Positions 23,401 to 32,288 of a stretch of 64,000 bases of DNA are shown piece after piece (position 1 is the first letter of the stretch; each line of letters opens with the position of its first letter). Made by a program: the position numbers and the translations under genes. The notes beneath the pieces were generated by a model. That model had not been told where the DNA came from. It ran no database searches and saw nothing but the letters and a program-made list of their open reading frames with translations. The stretch comes from an uncultured Lachnospiraceae bacterium (GTDB lineage Bacteria; Bacillota; Clostridia; Lachnospirales; Lachnospiraceae): positions 1-64,000 of the forward strand of contig CAJUEW010000013.1 in assembly GCA_910585465.1 (NCBI GenBank), in the 5' to 3' direction.

Positions 23401-24579
23401 CTATATGATAAGCATTTTTTTCCGGTATTCATTCTGATAGGCAGTACCGTGCAGCAGGGAACGGACAGATTCATACAGTCTGTCAGCATAAAGCTGCTCG
23501 TACGGAAGCTCTGCTTTGGCCGGATTTGTAACAAGGGGCAGGCTTCCTTTTTCAGACATAGCCTTCAGAAGCGCTGAAGCATCCTTTCTGAAGCCCAGGA
23601 TACGAAGCATCCCGGCGGGCCTGTATTCCCGGATATTCAGCAAGATATGAAGGAGCGCGCGGCTGACGGCAGTTCTGGTCAGATTTTTTGTTTTTAATAA
23701 GTCCGTAAACTGTGAAAAGGAAATAAAACTATCCAGATGGTTCCATATACGATTGGAAAGCTCCTCTGTCACATCAAAATACCGACTCAGAGGTTCTCCC
23801 TGGATTCGTCTTAATTTTTCCAGCAGCAGCAGGGAAAAAGCATCCTCTGTGACAGGAGGCTTCTCATAATAGGATGCGTAAATTTCCGCAGACGGAAGCT
23901 GCCGGCATATATCCGGCGTAAAATCCCCGCCGCTTTGAAGCAGGGCACGGCGGATGCTGCAGGCAGATGCCGGAAGGGTATCATGAAATTGCTGTCCATG
24001 ATATCCGGAGCCGGTACGACGGATAGTATGAGGCTGTATTTTGCTGCCGGATCGTCTGACGGCTTTTAAATATTCCAGGCCGAGCAGATTGTTCGGTTTT
24101 TTCAAAAGGTCTGCGGAAATATGAGAATCATACTGATGCAGCGCTTCGGCCCGGGCTTTTGGATAGGGAACGCCGGCCTTAAGCTGCCGCTTCAACAGCT
24201 CCCGGTAAGGGAAGGGCTCTTCTGCCAGAATTTCCGCGGGGTATTCCAGTGCAGACAGGTCCCCGCATTCACTTCCAAAGCAAAAGTCCGTGACAATGCC
24301 GGTATGCTGAAGAAGAGAGACTGCGCCGGATGCAAAGTATTCTGCGCTTCCGGCTGCTGTGCCGAGAGGCAGCTCCAGCACCAGATCGGCCCCGTTTTGG
24401 AGGGCGGCCCGGGTCCGGGTAAATTTGTCAAACATAGCAGGAGCTCCTCTTTGGACGTAATTGCCGCTTATGGCAGCTATGACATAATCTGCTCCGGTCA
24501 GCATCCGCGTCTGCGCCAGATGAAAGGCATGTCCCAGATGGAAGGGGTTGTATTCTGCGATTACTCCAACGACTTTCAT
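23401..24579 (-). CDS. tmcAL: tRNA(Met) cytidine acetate ligase, TmcAL (YlbM)
   Basis: A 392-residue nucleotidyltransferase-fold enzyme. The N terminus VGVIAEYNPFHLGHAFHL holds the HxGH ATP-binding motif (about residues 15-18), and AISGNYVQRGAPA is a family hallmark. TmcAL uses acetate and ATP to make N4-acetylcytidine at the wobble base of elongator tRNA-Met. The ATG at 24579 has AAGGAG six bases upstream; the in-frame codons further upstream have no such signal. It ends 12 bases before the KdpD-like gene on the same strand. Confidence 0.9.
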   Translation of the reverse strand: MKVVGVIAEYNPFHLGHAFHLAQTRMLTGADYVIAAISGNYVQRGAPAMFDKFTRTRAALQNGADLVLELPLGTAAGSAEYFASGAVSLLQHTGIVTDFCFGSECGDLSALEYPAEILAEEPFPYRELLKRQLKAGVPYPKARAEALHQYDSHISADLLKKPNNLLGLEYLKAVRRSGSKIQPHTIRRTGSGYHGQQFHDTLPASACSIRRALLQSGGDFTPDICRQLPSAEIYASYYEKPPVTEDAFSLLLLEKLRRIQGEPLSRYFDVTEELSNRIWNHLDSFISFSQFTDLLKTKNLTRTAVSRALLHILLNIREYRPAGMLRILGFRKDASALLKAMSEKGSLPLVTNPAKAELPYEQLYADRLYESVRSLLHGTAYQNEYRKKMLII

Positions 24580-24656
24580 AAGCATCTCCTTTATGGACAA
24601 GTATACCATAAATATGTTACAATTTTACAGGGAATTGAACAGAGAAAGAGAAAAAC

Positions 24657-26666
24657 ATGAATAAATTTTTATATATTGCGGAAAAGCCGAGCGTGGCCCA
24701 GGAATTTGCAAAGGCGCTGAAACTGAATATGAGGAAGCAGGACGGGTATCTGGAATCGGAGAATGCTATTGTCACCTGGTGCGTGGGACATCTGGTCACT
24801 ATGAGCTATCCGGAGGCATATGACGAAAAATATAAGCGGTGGTCTCTGGAAACGCTCCCGTTTCTTCCGTCAGAATGGAAGTATGAGGTCATCGGCAGTG
24901 TAAAAAAACAGTATACGATTGTCAGCGGCCTTCTGAACCGGAAGGATGTGGAACGTATTTATGTATGTACGGATTCCGGGCGGGAGGGCGAGTATATTTA
25001 CCGTCTTGTGGAACAAATGGCAGGAGTAAAGGGCAAGGAGCGGCTCAGAGTGTGGATTGACTCCCAGACAGAGGAGGAGATCCTAAGAGGTATCCGGGAG
25101 GCGAAGGATTTGTCCGAATATGATAATCTGTCCTATTCTGCGTATCTGAGGGCAAAGGAGGATTATTTGATGGGCATTAACTTTTCCCGCCTTTTAACTC
25201 TTCAGTACGGCCGGGCTGTTTCCAGCTTTCAGAATACAAAATACACGGTTATTTCTGTAGGCAGGGTTATGACCTGCGTACTGGGGATGGTAGTCCGCAG
25301 GGAACGGGAGATCCGAAGCTTTGTAAAAACTCCCTTTTACCGGGTTTTGCTGGTGCAGAAGCTGTCAGGAAAGACCTTTGAGGGAGAGTGGAGGGCGGTA
25401 GAGGGAAGTATTTATTATCAGTCCCCGCTGCTTTATAAAGAGAACGGTTTCAGAAAAGAGGAGGATGCGAAGGCTCTGACAGAGAAGCTGAAAGAGATAC
25501 AGCCTCAGGAGGCTCAGGTGGTGGCAGTGGAGAAGAAAAAGGAAACCCGCTATGCGCCGCTTCTTTTTAATCTGGCAGAGCTTCAGAATGAATGCTCCCG
25601 GAAATTTAAAATCAGTCCGGACGAGACGCTGAAGGTTGCCCAGGAGCTGTATGAAAAAAAGCTGGTGACTTACCCCAGAACGGATGCCCGTGTGCTGTCG
25701 GGAGCAGTTGCAAAGGAGATTGATAAAAATATCGGCGGGCTTCAGCAGTTTGCTCCTGCGCAGCAGTTTGCCCGGGAGATTTTAAATAAAGGAAGCTATA
25801 AAGGAATCGGCAAAAGCCGGTATACGAATGATAAGCAGATTACAGACCATTACGCGATTATTCCCACAGGGCAGGGACTTGGCGCGTGGAAAACCTTGTC
25901 TGTAACCGGACAGCAGGTGTATGAAACGATTGTCCGGCGTTTTTTAAGTATCTTTTATCCGCCGGCAGTTTATCAGAAGGTGGCGTTAACTACCCAGATG
26001 GGAACAGAAAAATTTTTCTCCGGCTTTCGCGTGCTTCAGGAGGAAGGATACTTGGAGGTTGCGCCGAATACATATGACAATAAGAGAAAAAAGGGCGGTG
26101 AGGAGACAGAGGACACAAAATGCGATCCGGTCATGCTGGGGAATCTGATGAAACTTAAAAAGGGTATGAAGCTGCCTGTAAGTAATATAAAAATAAAAGA
26201 AGGGGAAACATCCCCGCCCAAGCGCTATAATTCAGGGTCCATGATACTGGCCATGGAAAATGCAGGACAGCTGATAGAGGATGACGACCTGAGGGCTCAA
26301 ATTAAAGGAAGCGGAATCGGCACCAGCGCCACCCGGGCGGAGATTTTGAAAAAACTGGTGAATAATAAATATATTTCATTGAATAAAAAAACCCAGATTA
26401 TTATGCCTACCCTTTTGGGAGAAAATATTTTTGATGTGGTGAGTGTATCCATTCGTTCCCTTCTGAATCCGGAACTGACAGCGAGCTGGGAAAAAGGGCT
26501 GACCTATGTGGCAAACGGGGAAATCACTCCGGAGGAATATATGGAAAAGCTGGAGAGCTTTGTCAGCAGCAGAACAAAACAGGTATTAAACAGCAGGCAG
26601 CATTTTGCCATGCGGCCGTACTTTGAGGCGGCTGCGGCTTATTATAAAAAATCATCAAAGGAGTAA
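24657..26666 (+). CDS. topB: DNA topoisomerase III (type IA)
   Basis: A 669-residue type IA topoisomerase. The Toprim domain opens the protein (YIAEKPSVAQEFA) with the acidic DSGREGE motif near residue 107. The catalytic Tyr is in LVTYPRTDARVL (about residue 340). It lacks C-terminal zinc ribbons and ends in a short Lys-rich tail, as in TopB of Firmicutes. It decatenates DNA with single-strand breaks. It starts a plus-strand run diverging from tmcAL. Such genes can be chromosomal or carried by conjugative elements; I see no other element genes here. Confidence 0.93.
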   Translation: MNKFLYIAEKPSVAQEFAKALKLNMRKQDGYLESENAIVTWCVGHLVTMSYPEAYDEKYKRWSLETLPFLPSEWKYEVIGSVKKQYTIVSGLLNRKDVERIYVCTDSGREGEYIYRLVEQMAGVKGKERLRVWIDSQTEEEILRGIREAKDLSEYDNLSYSAYLRAKEDYLMGINFSRLLTLQYGRAVSSFQNTKYTVISVGRVMTCVLGMVVRREREIRSFVKTPFYRVLLVQKLSGKTFEGEWRAVEGSIYYQSPLLYKENGFRKEEDAKALTEKLKEIQPQEAQVVAVEKKKETRYAPLLFNLAELQNECSRKFKISPDETLKVAQELYEKKLVTYPRTDARVLSGAVAKEIDKNIGGLQQFAPAQQFAREILNKGSYKGIGKSRYTNDKQITDHYAIIPTGQGLGAWKTLSVTGQQVYETIVRRFLSIFYPPAVYQKVALTTQMGTEKFFSGFRVLQEEGYLEVAPNTYDNKRKKGGEETEDTKCDPVMLGNLMKLKKGMKLPVSNIKIKEGETSPPKRYNSGSMILAMENAGQLIEDDDLRAQIKGSGIGTSATRAEILKKLVNNKYISLNKKTQIIMPTLLGENIFDVVSVSIRSLLNPELTASWEKGLTYVANGEITPEEYMEKLESFVSSRTKQVLNSRQHFAMRPYFEAAAAYYKKSSKE

Positions 26667-26671
26667 CTATT

Positions 26672-27343
26672 ATGAGCAAGATTACAATTCAGGATCTATA
26701 CAATCTGAATGAGACAATTGCGGCAGAATTGTTTGAGGGTCTGACCTATCCCTGGGAGGCGCTTCCGGGAATCGGAGAATTTATCAGAAGGCTGGGAGCA
26801 ACACTCAGTGAAGAGGAGTATGAAAGAGTGGATCAGGATGTGTGGATTGCCCGGTCCGCAAAAGTATTTCCAAGCGCCTATATCCATGGGCCGGCGATTG
26901 TCGGTAAAGGAGCAGAGGTGCGTCATTGCGCTTTTATCCGCGGCAATGCGCTGATTGGAGAAGGAGCTGTGGTGGGTAATTCCACGGAGCTGAAAAATGT
27001 GGTTTTGTTTAACCAGGTGCAGGTGCCCCACTATAACTATGTGGGAGACTCCATTCTCGGATATAAGGCGCATATGGGAGCCGGTTCCATTACCTCCAAT
27101 GTAAAATCCGACAAAAAATTAGTGATGGTTCACACGCCGGAGGGGGATATAGAGACAGGGATAAAGAAGTTCGGTGCTATGATTGGAGATCATGTGGAGG
27201 TAGGCTGCGGCTCTGTACTGAATCCGGGGACGATAGTCGGAAGAGAGAGCAGTATTTATCCGCTTTCCTCCGTAAGAGGCGTTATTCCGGAGAAATCTAT
27301 TTATAAAAAACAGGGAGAAATTGCGGCAAAGTATGAAGACTAA
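26672..27343 (+). CDS. Left-handed beta-helix nucleotidyl/acyltransferase-like protein
   Basis: A 223-residue protein. After a helical N terminus of about 55 residues, a hexapeptide-repeat beta-helix begins (DQDVWIARSAKVFPSAYIHGP and so on, in I/V-G-x4 turns) as in the acetyltransferase half of GlmU and in related sugar-nucleotide proteins. It lacks the GlmU uridylyltransferase domain. A family annotated as UDP-N-acetylglucosamine pyrophosphorylase-related has this layout; the substrate is unknown. AAGGAG precedes the ATG. It starts five bases after topB and overlaps the TraX-like gene. Confidence 0.75.
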   Translation: MSKITIQDLYNLNETIAAELFEGLTYPWEALPGIGEFIRRLGATLSEEEYERVDQDVWIARSAKVFPSAYIHGPAIVGKGAEVRHCAFIRGNALIGEGAVVGNSTELKNVVLFNQVQVPHYNYVGDSILGYKAHMGAGSITSNVKSDKKLVMVHTPEGDIETGIKKFGAMIGDHVEVGCGSVLNPGTIVGRESSIYPLSSVRGVIPEKSIYKKQGEIAAKYED

Positions 27344-28064
27344 ATTGGGAATCAGCGGGAGTACGCTTAAATGGATTGCAATCATTACTATGGCAGCAGA
27401 TCATATAGGAGCCAGCCTGCTGGAAGGCTTTGTGCTGAATGCATGGGGCGGCTCTCCGCTGGGAGACAGCTTTGCAGGCAGGTGGAATGAGATTTTTGCG
27501 GCAGATATGGTTCTCCGTTTTATCGGCCGTCCGGCATTTCCGATCTTCTGCTTTCTGCTGGTTGAAGGATTTCTTCATACCCATGATGTGAAAAAATATG
27601 CCGTCCGTCTGGGGATTTTTGCGCTTATCAGCGAGCTTCCGTTTGATTTGGCGTTTCATATGAGGGTCTTTCACTGGGAATATCAGAATGTCTTTTTTAC
27701 GCTGCTGGTGGGACTTCTGAGTATTTGGTTTATCCGTGCGCATAAAGATACCGTAAGCGCCCGGGTAGCGGGGCTTTTAGGAGGCGCTGCCCTGGCAGAA
27801 CTGCTTCATACAGATTACGGAGCCTTCGGTGTAATGCTGGTGGTGCTTCTGTATCTTTTACGGGATCGGAAGGCTATGCAGTGCATATGTGGAGCACTGA
27901 GCTGTATCTGGGAGCTGACAGCGCCGCTGGCATTTCTGTTTATTTATTTTTACAACGGAGAACGGGGGAAACAGCCGAGATGGTTTTTTTACTGGTTTTA
28001 TCCGGCCCATCTTCTGTTCTATTATATAATTGGGAGCATGGTGCTTCCGGCGGTACTTTTATAA
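27333..28064 (+). CDS. TraX-like membrane protein
   Basis: A 243-residue integral membrane protein with about seven hydrophobic segments. GSTLKWIAIITMAADHIGA and FRIGRPAFPIF-type sequence (here RFIGRPAFPIFCFLL), followed by RLGIFALISELPFDLAF, are the TraX family landmarks. TraX N-acetylates F pilin in Escherichia coli; in Firmicutes the homologues are chromosomal acyltransferase-like proteins of unknown substrate. ATG at 27333 overlaps the stop of the previous gene by 11 bases. Confidence 0.88.
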   Translation: MKTKLGISGSTLKWIAIITMAADHIGASLLEGFVLNAWGGSPLGDSFAGRWNEIFAADMVLRFIGRPAFPIFCFLLVEGFLHTHDVKKYAVRLGIFALISELPFDLAFHMRVFHWEYQNVFFTLLVGLLSIWFIRAHKDTVSARVAGLLGGAALAELLHTDYGAFGVMLVVLLYLLRDRKAMQCICGALSCIWELTAPLAFLFIYFYNGERGKQPRWFFYWFYPAHLLFYYIIGSMVLPAVLL

Positions 28065-28077
28065 GGAGGACAGGAAC

Positions 28078-28656
28078 ATGACAACAAATGTGACAAGAGA
28101 GCAGGCTCTTACGCTTCTGAAAAAATATAATCAGGAGCCCTTTCACCTTCAGCATGCCTATACGGTAGAAGCGGTTATGCGGTGGTATGCCAAAGAACTC
28201 GGTTTTGGAGATGAGGAGTTCTGGGGACTGTGCGGACTTCTGCATGATGTGGATTTTGAAAAATATCCTGAGGAGCACTGCAAAAGGGCGCCGGAGCTGC
28301 TGGAGGAGATCGGCGCAGAGAAGGAGCTGATCCACGCAGTCTGCAGCCATGGCTACGGCATCTGTGTGGATGTGGAGCCGGTTCATGAGATGGAGAAGGT
28401 GTTGTTCGCGGCTGACGAACTGACCGGGCTGATTGGGGCGGCAGCCAGAATGCGCCCTTCCAAAAGCTGTACAGACATGGAACTGTCAAGCCTGAAGAAA
28501 AAGTTTAAGGACAAACGCTTTGCGGCAGGATGCTCCCGTGATATTATCCGTACCGGAGCAGAGCAGCTTGGCTGGGAGCTGGATAAGCTGATGGCAATGA
28601 CTCTGGAGGCGATGAAGGCGGCGGAGTCTTGGGTGGAAGCAGAAATGGAGGATTAA
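28078..28656 (+). CDS. HD domain protein, probable phosphohydrolase
   Basis: A 192-residue protein with an HD domain: the first His is in LQHAYTVEAVM (about residue 24), the HD pair in GLLHDVDFEKYP (about residues 59-60) and a later Asp in FAADELTGLI. Metal-dependent phosphohydrolase activity on nucleotides is likely but the substrate is unknown. TAAGGAGGACA lies before the ATG at 28078. The flavoprotein gene begins immediately after its stop. Confidence 0.85.
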   Translation: MTTNVTREQALTLLKKYNQEPFHLQHAYTVEAVMRWYAKELGFGDEEFWGLCGLLHDVDFEKYPEEHCKRAPELLEEIGAEKELIHAVCSHGYGICVDVEPVHEMEKVLFAADELTGLIGAAARMRPSKSCTDMELSSLKKKFKDKRFAAGCSRDIIRTGAEQLGWELDKLMAMTLEAMKAAESWVEAEMED

Positions 28657-29208
28657 ATGAAAACATTAATTCTGACCGGTTCTCCGAGAAAAAAGGGGCA
28701 TACTGCAGAACTGACGGAATATCTGGCCGTCCGGCTTTCCGGGGAAACAGAGATACTTTCTCTGGATAACCGTAAGGATATTATGCCGTGCCGGGACTGC
28801 CGGTATTGTTTCAGCCATGGGGCGTGCTGTATCGAGGATTCCATGCAGGAGATTTACCGGAAGCTGGATGAGGCGGACAGAATTGTATTTGCCGCCCCGG
28901 TGTACTTTTACAATATTCCGGGTTCCATGAAGGCGGTTTTGGATCGTCTGCAGGTCTACTGGGCAGCCGTTGTGCGCGGGGATAAGGCTCCTGCAACAAA
29001 AAAAGGAGGCATTGTTCTTGTGGGCGGTGCACCGGAATCCTCAGGGCAGTTTCTGGGCGCCGTCCAGACGCTTCGTTACATGCTGGAGGATCTGGGTGCT
29101 GAATGCATGGAGCCTGTGACGATGGGCGGATCTGATAAAAGGGGATTATCTGAAAGACCGGATGTAAAAGAAGGTTTGGATCGGCTGGCCAAAAGCCTGA
29201 ATGAGTAA
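28657..29208 (+). CDS. NADPH-dependent FMN reductase / iron-sulfur flavoprotein-like
   Basis: A 183-residue flavodoxin-fold protein. LILTGSPRKKGHT (residues 4-16) binds the FMN phosphate. The cluster CRDCRYCFSHGACC (about residues 47-60) is the compact cysteine motif of iron-sulfur flavoproteins found in anaerobes. AAPVYFYNIPGSMKAVLDR is the other FMN loop. A role in electron transfer or in reducing oxidants or quinones is likely. It starts directly after the HD gene stop. Confidence 0.87.
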   Translation: MKTLILTGSPRKKGHTAELTEYLAVRLSGETEILSLDNRKDIMPCRDCRYCFSHGACCIEDSMQEIYRKLDEADRIVFAAPVYFYNIPGSMKAVLDRLQVYWAAVVRGDKAPATKKGGIVLVGGAPESSGQFLGAVQTLRYMLEDLGAECMEPVTMGGSDKRGLSERPDVKEGLDRLAKSLNE

Positions 29209-29255
29209 AGAAAGCTGACCGCTAAAAAAAGAAAAACGAAAAGAGGTATGAGAAA

Positions 29256-30506
29256 ATGAAAAAACGATTTATGGCACTTTTTCTGTCTTTATTATTCCTT
29301 TTAGGGACAGTGGCAGAGGTATACGCGGCAGAAGATTTTACGCCGCGGGAGAATTTGAATTATAATTTAACGGCCCTTGACGAAAGCATAGTGTCAACGG
29401 CTGCCAAAGGAAGATCGAAGGTACTGATTTTCTTCAGCAGCGGCTGTTATAACTGTAAATATATGCTTGGGCTTTTTAAAAATACTACAAAGCCTCTGGA
29501 TGATGTGGATGTAATAGCGGCAGAGCTTAACTATGGGGTGGAAAAAGAAAGAACAGAGGCATTTTATAATCAATACGGGACCGATAAGGTGACCTATTGC
29601 TATGGGGCGGCAGCAGCAGGCTGGGCATATTTAGATGCAGTCCAGCCGGACAGCTACAAGTTTACCACTCCGCTGGTAGTTTATATTAACCGTAATAATC
29701 AGATTGTACAATATACCACGGGCATGGACAGAGATATTCTGAACCATATAGAAACCTATCTGCCGACATCCTCTCCGGAGGACGGAGACGGCGGGGATTC
29801 CTCAGAGGAGAAACCGGCTCCGGGTACAGATACAGGGAGCGATGGAAATCCGCCGGAGAAGGAACCGGAGCATGAGCATCAATATAAGACCACCGTCAAT
29901 CAGGCTACATTAAGCAAAAATGGAAGTGTGGAAAAAAAATGTACGGAATGCGGGTTTGTAGCTGATACGAAAGTTATTTATTATCCTAAAACGATAAAAC
30001 TGGAAAAAACGGAATATACCTATAATGGAAAAATCTGTAAGCCTTCTGTTTCGATAACGGACAGTATGGGGAACAAAATTGACGGAAACAGCTATTCTGT
30101 GGCCTACAGTAAGAATAAAAATGTCGGGACAGCAACAGCTGTTATTAAATTTAAAGGCAATTACAGCGGTACTGTAAAGAAAACCTTTACGATCCGTCCT
30201 AAGGCCACAAGTATTTCCAGACTCTCTGCAAAATCCAAAGGCATTTCCCTGAAATGGAAAAAACAGACCAGTCAGGTAACCGGTTACCAGATTCAGTATT
30301 CGACCAGCAGCAAATTTACAAAGGGTAAAACAAGCATTGTAACTGTCAATAAAAATAAAACCACATCTAGGACCATTTCCAGGCTGAAGGCAAAGAAAAA
30401 ATACTATGTAAGAATCCGTACTTATAAAAATGTGAAGATAAACGGAAAAACGCTTAAAATTTATTCCAACTGGTCAAAAACGAAGACGGTTGTAACTAAA
30501 CGGTGA
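29256..30506 (+). CDS. Secreted thioredoxin-like protein with Ig/FN3-like C-terminal domains
   Basis: A 416-residue exported protein. A signal peptide covers residues 1-25 (MKKRFMALFLSLLFLLG, cleavage near VYAAED). Residues about 45-170 are a thioredoxin-like domain with the redox motif CYNC in FSSGCYNCKYM and a TTPLVVYI cis-Pro stretch. A charged Pro/Glu/Ser linker follows, then a short HEHQYKTTVNQ cysteine-pair region and two beta-sandwich domains rich in Lys, Tyr and Thr ending with a fibronectin-like KYYVRIRTYKNV. The latter modules are common in surface proteins of gut Lachnospiraceae. There is no sortase motif. It probably acts outside the cell in disulfide chemistry. Confidence 0.75.
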   Translation: MKKRFMALFLSLLFLLGTVAEVYAAEDFTPRENLNYNLTALDESIVSTAAKGRSKVLIFFSSGCYNCKYMLGLFKNTTKPLDDVDVIAAELNYGVEKERTEAFYNQYGTDKVTYCYGAAAAGWAYLDAVQPDSYKFTTPLVVYINRNNQIVQYTTGMDRDILNHIETYLPTSSPEDGDGGDSSEEKPAPGTDTGSDGNPPEKEPEHEHQYKTTVNQATLSKNGSVEKKCTECGFVADTKVIYYPKTIKLEKTEYTYNGKICKPSVSITDSMGNKIDGNSYSVAYSKNKNVGTATAVIKFKGNYSGTVKKTFTIRPKATSISRLSAKSKGISLKWKKQTSQVTGYQIQYSTSSKFTKGKTSIVTVNKNKTTSRTISRLKAKKKYYVRIRTYKNVKINGKTLKIYSNWSKTKTVVTKR

Positions 30507-30566
30507 GTGAAGAAAATATTCTCGGCCTTTGAGAGTTATATTTTGGAAACACAAGGGGAGATACTC

Positions 30567-30595
30567 TTGCATTTCAAGTCTGATTATATTAAAAT
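30567..30595 (+). promoter_or_regulatory. Promoter of the hemerythrin gene
   Basis: TTGCAT (30567-30572) and TAAAAT (30590-30595) with a 17-base spacer, about 40 bases before the start. Confidence 0.75.
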
Positions 30596-30634
30596 TGATG
30601 AGAAAAGTAGTCTGAAATTGGAGGAGGTATACCA

Positions 30635-31027
30635 GTGAGATACGAGTTGACAAAGGATTTGGAGACAGGAAATGCTATCATTGACAAAGAACACAGAGAG
30701 CTGATCCGGGCAGTAAATCAGCTGATGGAAGCCTGCAGCAAGGGTCAGGGACGTTCGTCTATGGAACCTGCTATTAAGTTTCTGCTGAATTACGTGAATC
30801 AGCATTTTGCCCATGAAGAACAGCTTCAGCAGCGCAGTAAATATCCGGGCATAACTGCTCATAAGGCCTTTCATGAGAATTATAAGAATAAACTGAAAGA
30901 TATTATTTCACAAATTCCGGCAGCCGGCCCTACCATGGTTGAACTGGGAAAGCTGAACACTCACATTGGTATTCTGATTTCCCATATCCGTACCGAAGAC
31001 AAAAAACTGGGCGCATTTTTAAAGTAG
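30635..31027 (+). CDS. Bacteriohemerythrin
   Basis: A 130-residue four-helix protein with the di-iron ligands in DKEHRELI (about residue 20), HFAHEEQLQ (about residues 58-62), HKAFHENY (about residues 77-81) and a late HIRTEDKKL. Such proteins bind oxygen and serve as oxygen sensors, carriers or scavengers; in an anaerobe, scavenging is likely. The start is GTG at 30635 with GGAGGAGGT six bases upstream. Single-gene unit with its own promoter and terminator. Confidence 0.9.
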   Translation: MRYELTKDLETGNAIIDKEHRELIRAVNQLMEACSKGQGRSSMEPAIKFLLNYVNQHFAHEEQLQQRSKYPGITAHKAFHENYKNKLKDIISQIPAAGPTMVELGKLNTHIGILISHIRTEDKKLGAFLK

Positions 31028-31041
31028 TATAGAATTTTGAA

Positions 31042-31087
31042 AAAACACCAGCCTCAGATCCTAAAGGGTGCATGAGGCTGGTGTTTT
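31042..31087. terminator. Bidirectional terminator
   Basis: AAAACACCAGCCTCA (31042-31056) pairs perfectly with TGAGGCTGGTGTTTT (31073-31087). It separates the converging hemerythrin and small unknown genes. Confidence 0.9.
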
Positions 31088-31097
31088 ATATATAATT

Positions 31098-31298
31098 TTA
31101 TTTTGCTTGTTCCCTGGCTCTGTATTTGGAATCGCTTGGAATCTGCGGAAGGAACGGGTACAGCTCTTCATAGTTTTCCAGTTCGCTTTCATTTTCCGGC
31201 GCGGACGGAATCAGTCCGGTACAGTCCTGTGCAGAACAGGGTTTTATATACTTGTATTCTTCTGAAGCCTGAAGATTTGCAGTTTGATCTTTTTTCAT
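31098..31298 (-). CDS. Small hypothetical protein (66 residues)
   Basis: On the minus strand an ATG at 31298 with GAAGGAG six bases upstream opens MKKDQTANLQASEEYKY. The protein is acidic, with two Cys (KPCSAQDCTG) and a Tyr/Pro-rich end (NYEELYPFLPQIPSDSKY). No signal peptide or membrane segment. The good start signal and terminator placement support a real gene. I do not recognise the family; the Tyr/Pro-rich composition is reminiscent of small spore coat-associated proteins, which is only a guess. Confidence 0.6.
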   Translation of the reverse strand: MKKDQTANLQASEEYKYIKPCSAQDCTGLIPSAPENESELENYEELYPFLPQIPSDSKYRAREQAK

Positions 31299-31577
31299 TG
31301 GAAACTCCTTCTTGATGATTTTGATCTTATCAGGATTATCATGTGAGCTTACAGTAAAAAAATGTGTGGGAAGAAGAGGAAATACTAAAGTACGGCACAA
31401 AAAGCAATCAGAGTCTGACAAATGCAGATTTTCTTCAGGAATTCTTTAGAAATACCTGCATTTGTTTTTAAGATTAGGCCGCTAAAATAGCTGTAAAAGA
31501 AGAAAAATCTGATTGGTTACTGAGAGGAGCGGCGCATGAAAAAAATATGAATATGAATAGGACAGGGAGACAGTAGT

Positions 31578-32288
31578 ATGGAGAAATATCATGTGTTAGT
31601 AGTAGAGGATGACAAGGAAATTCGGGACGGAATCGAAATATATCTGAAGAGCCAGGGCTATGAGGTATTCAAGGCAGCGGATGGAATTGAGGGACTGGAG
31701 GTAATTTACCGGGAGGAGATTCATCTGGCGATTGTGGATGTGATGATGCCCAGAAAGGATGGCATTCAGATGGTTATGGAGCTGAGAAAGGACTACGATT
31801 TTCCGGTTATTATGCTTTCAGCAAAATCCGAGGAGGTGGATAAAATTCTTGGGCTCAATATGGGTGCGGATGACTATGTAACAAAGCCGTTTACGCCCCT
31901 GGAGCTCTTAGCGAGAGTGAATTCACAGCTTCGGCGCTACAGCCGTTATCTGGAAAAGCTTCAGAACGGCGGGAGAAATGAAGAAGAACATATCTACAGG
32001 ATTGGCGGTCTGGAGCTGGATGAGGAAAAGGTGGAGCTGCGGGTGGACGGAGTGCCGGTAAGAGTGACTCCCATGGAATACCGGATTTTGCTGCTCCTGA
32101 TGAAGCATCCCGGCAGAGTATTTTCGGCAGATGAGATCTATGAGCGGGTCTGGAATGAGAAAGCTGTAAATTCAGATACAATTATGGTTCATGTGCGGAA
32201 TATCCGGGAAAAGATTGAAATTAATCCTAAAAATCCAAAATATTTAAAGGTGGTGTGGGGCGTTGGCTATAAAATGGAAAAGCAATAA
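31578..32288 (+). CDS. Response regulator, OmpR/VanR-like
   Basis: A 236-residue regulator with a receiver domain (phospho-acceptor Asp in LAIVDVMMPRKDG, about residue 55; Lys in VTKPFTP) and a winged-helix DNA-binding domain ending in VVWGVGYKME. It overlaps the sensor kinase gene by 26 bases, so the two form a two-component operon. Closest in general pattern to VanR-like regulators of cell-envelope responses; the targets are not visible. Confidence 0.9.
   Translation: MEKYHVLVVEDDKEIRDGIEIYLKSQGYEVFKAADGIEGLEVIYREEIHLAIVDVMMPRKDGIQMVMELRKDYDFPVIMLSAKSEEVDKILGLNMGADDYVTKPFTPLELLARVNSQLRRYSRYLEKLQNGGRNEEEHIYRIGGLELDEEKVELRVDGVPVRVTPMEYRILLLLMKHPGRVFSADEIYERVWNEKAVNSDTIMVHVRNIREKIEINPKNPKYLKVVWGVGYKMEKQ

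Noticed and set aside
24657..28064. topB with a TraX-like gene considered as part of a conjugative element
   Set aside because: No relaxase, type IV secretion or integrase genes are present; surrounding genes are chromosomal in character.
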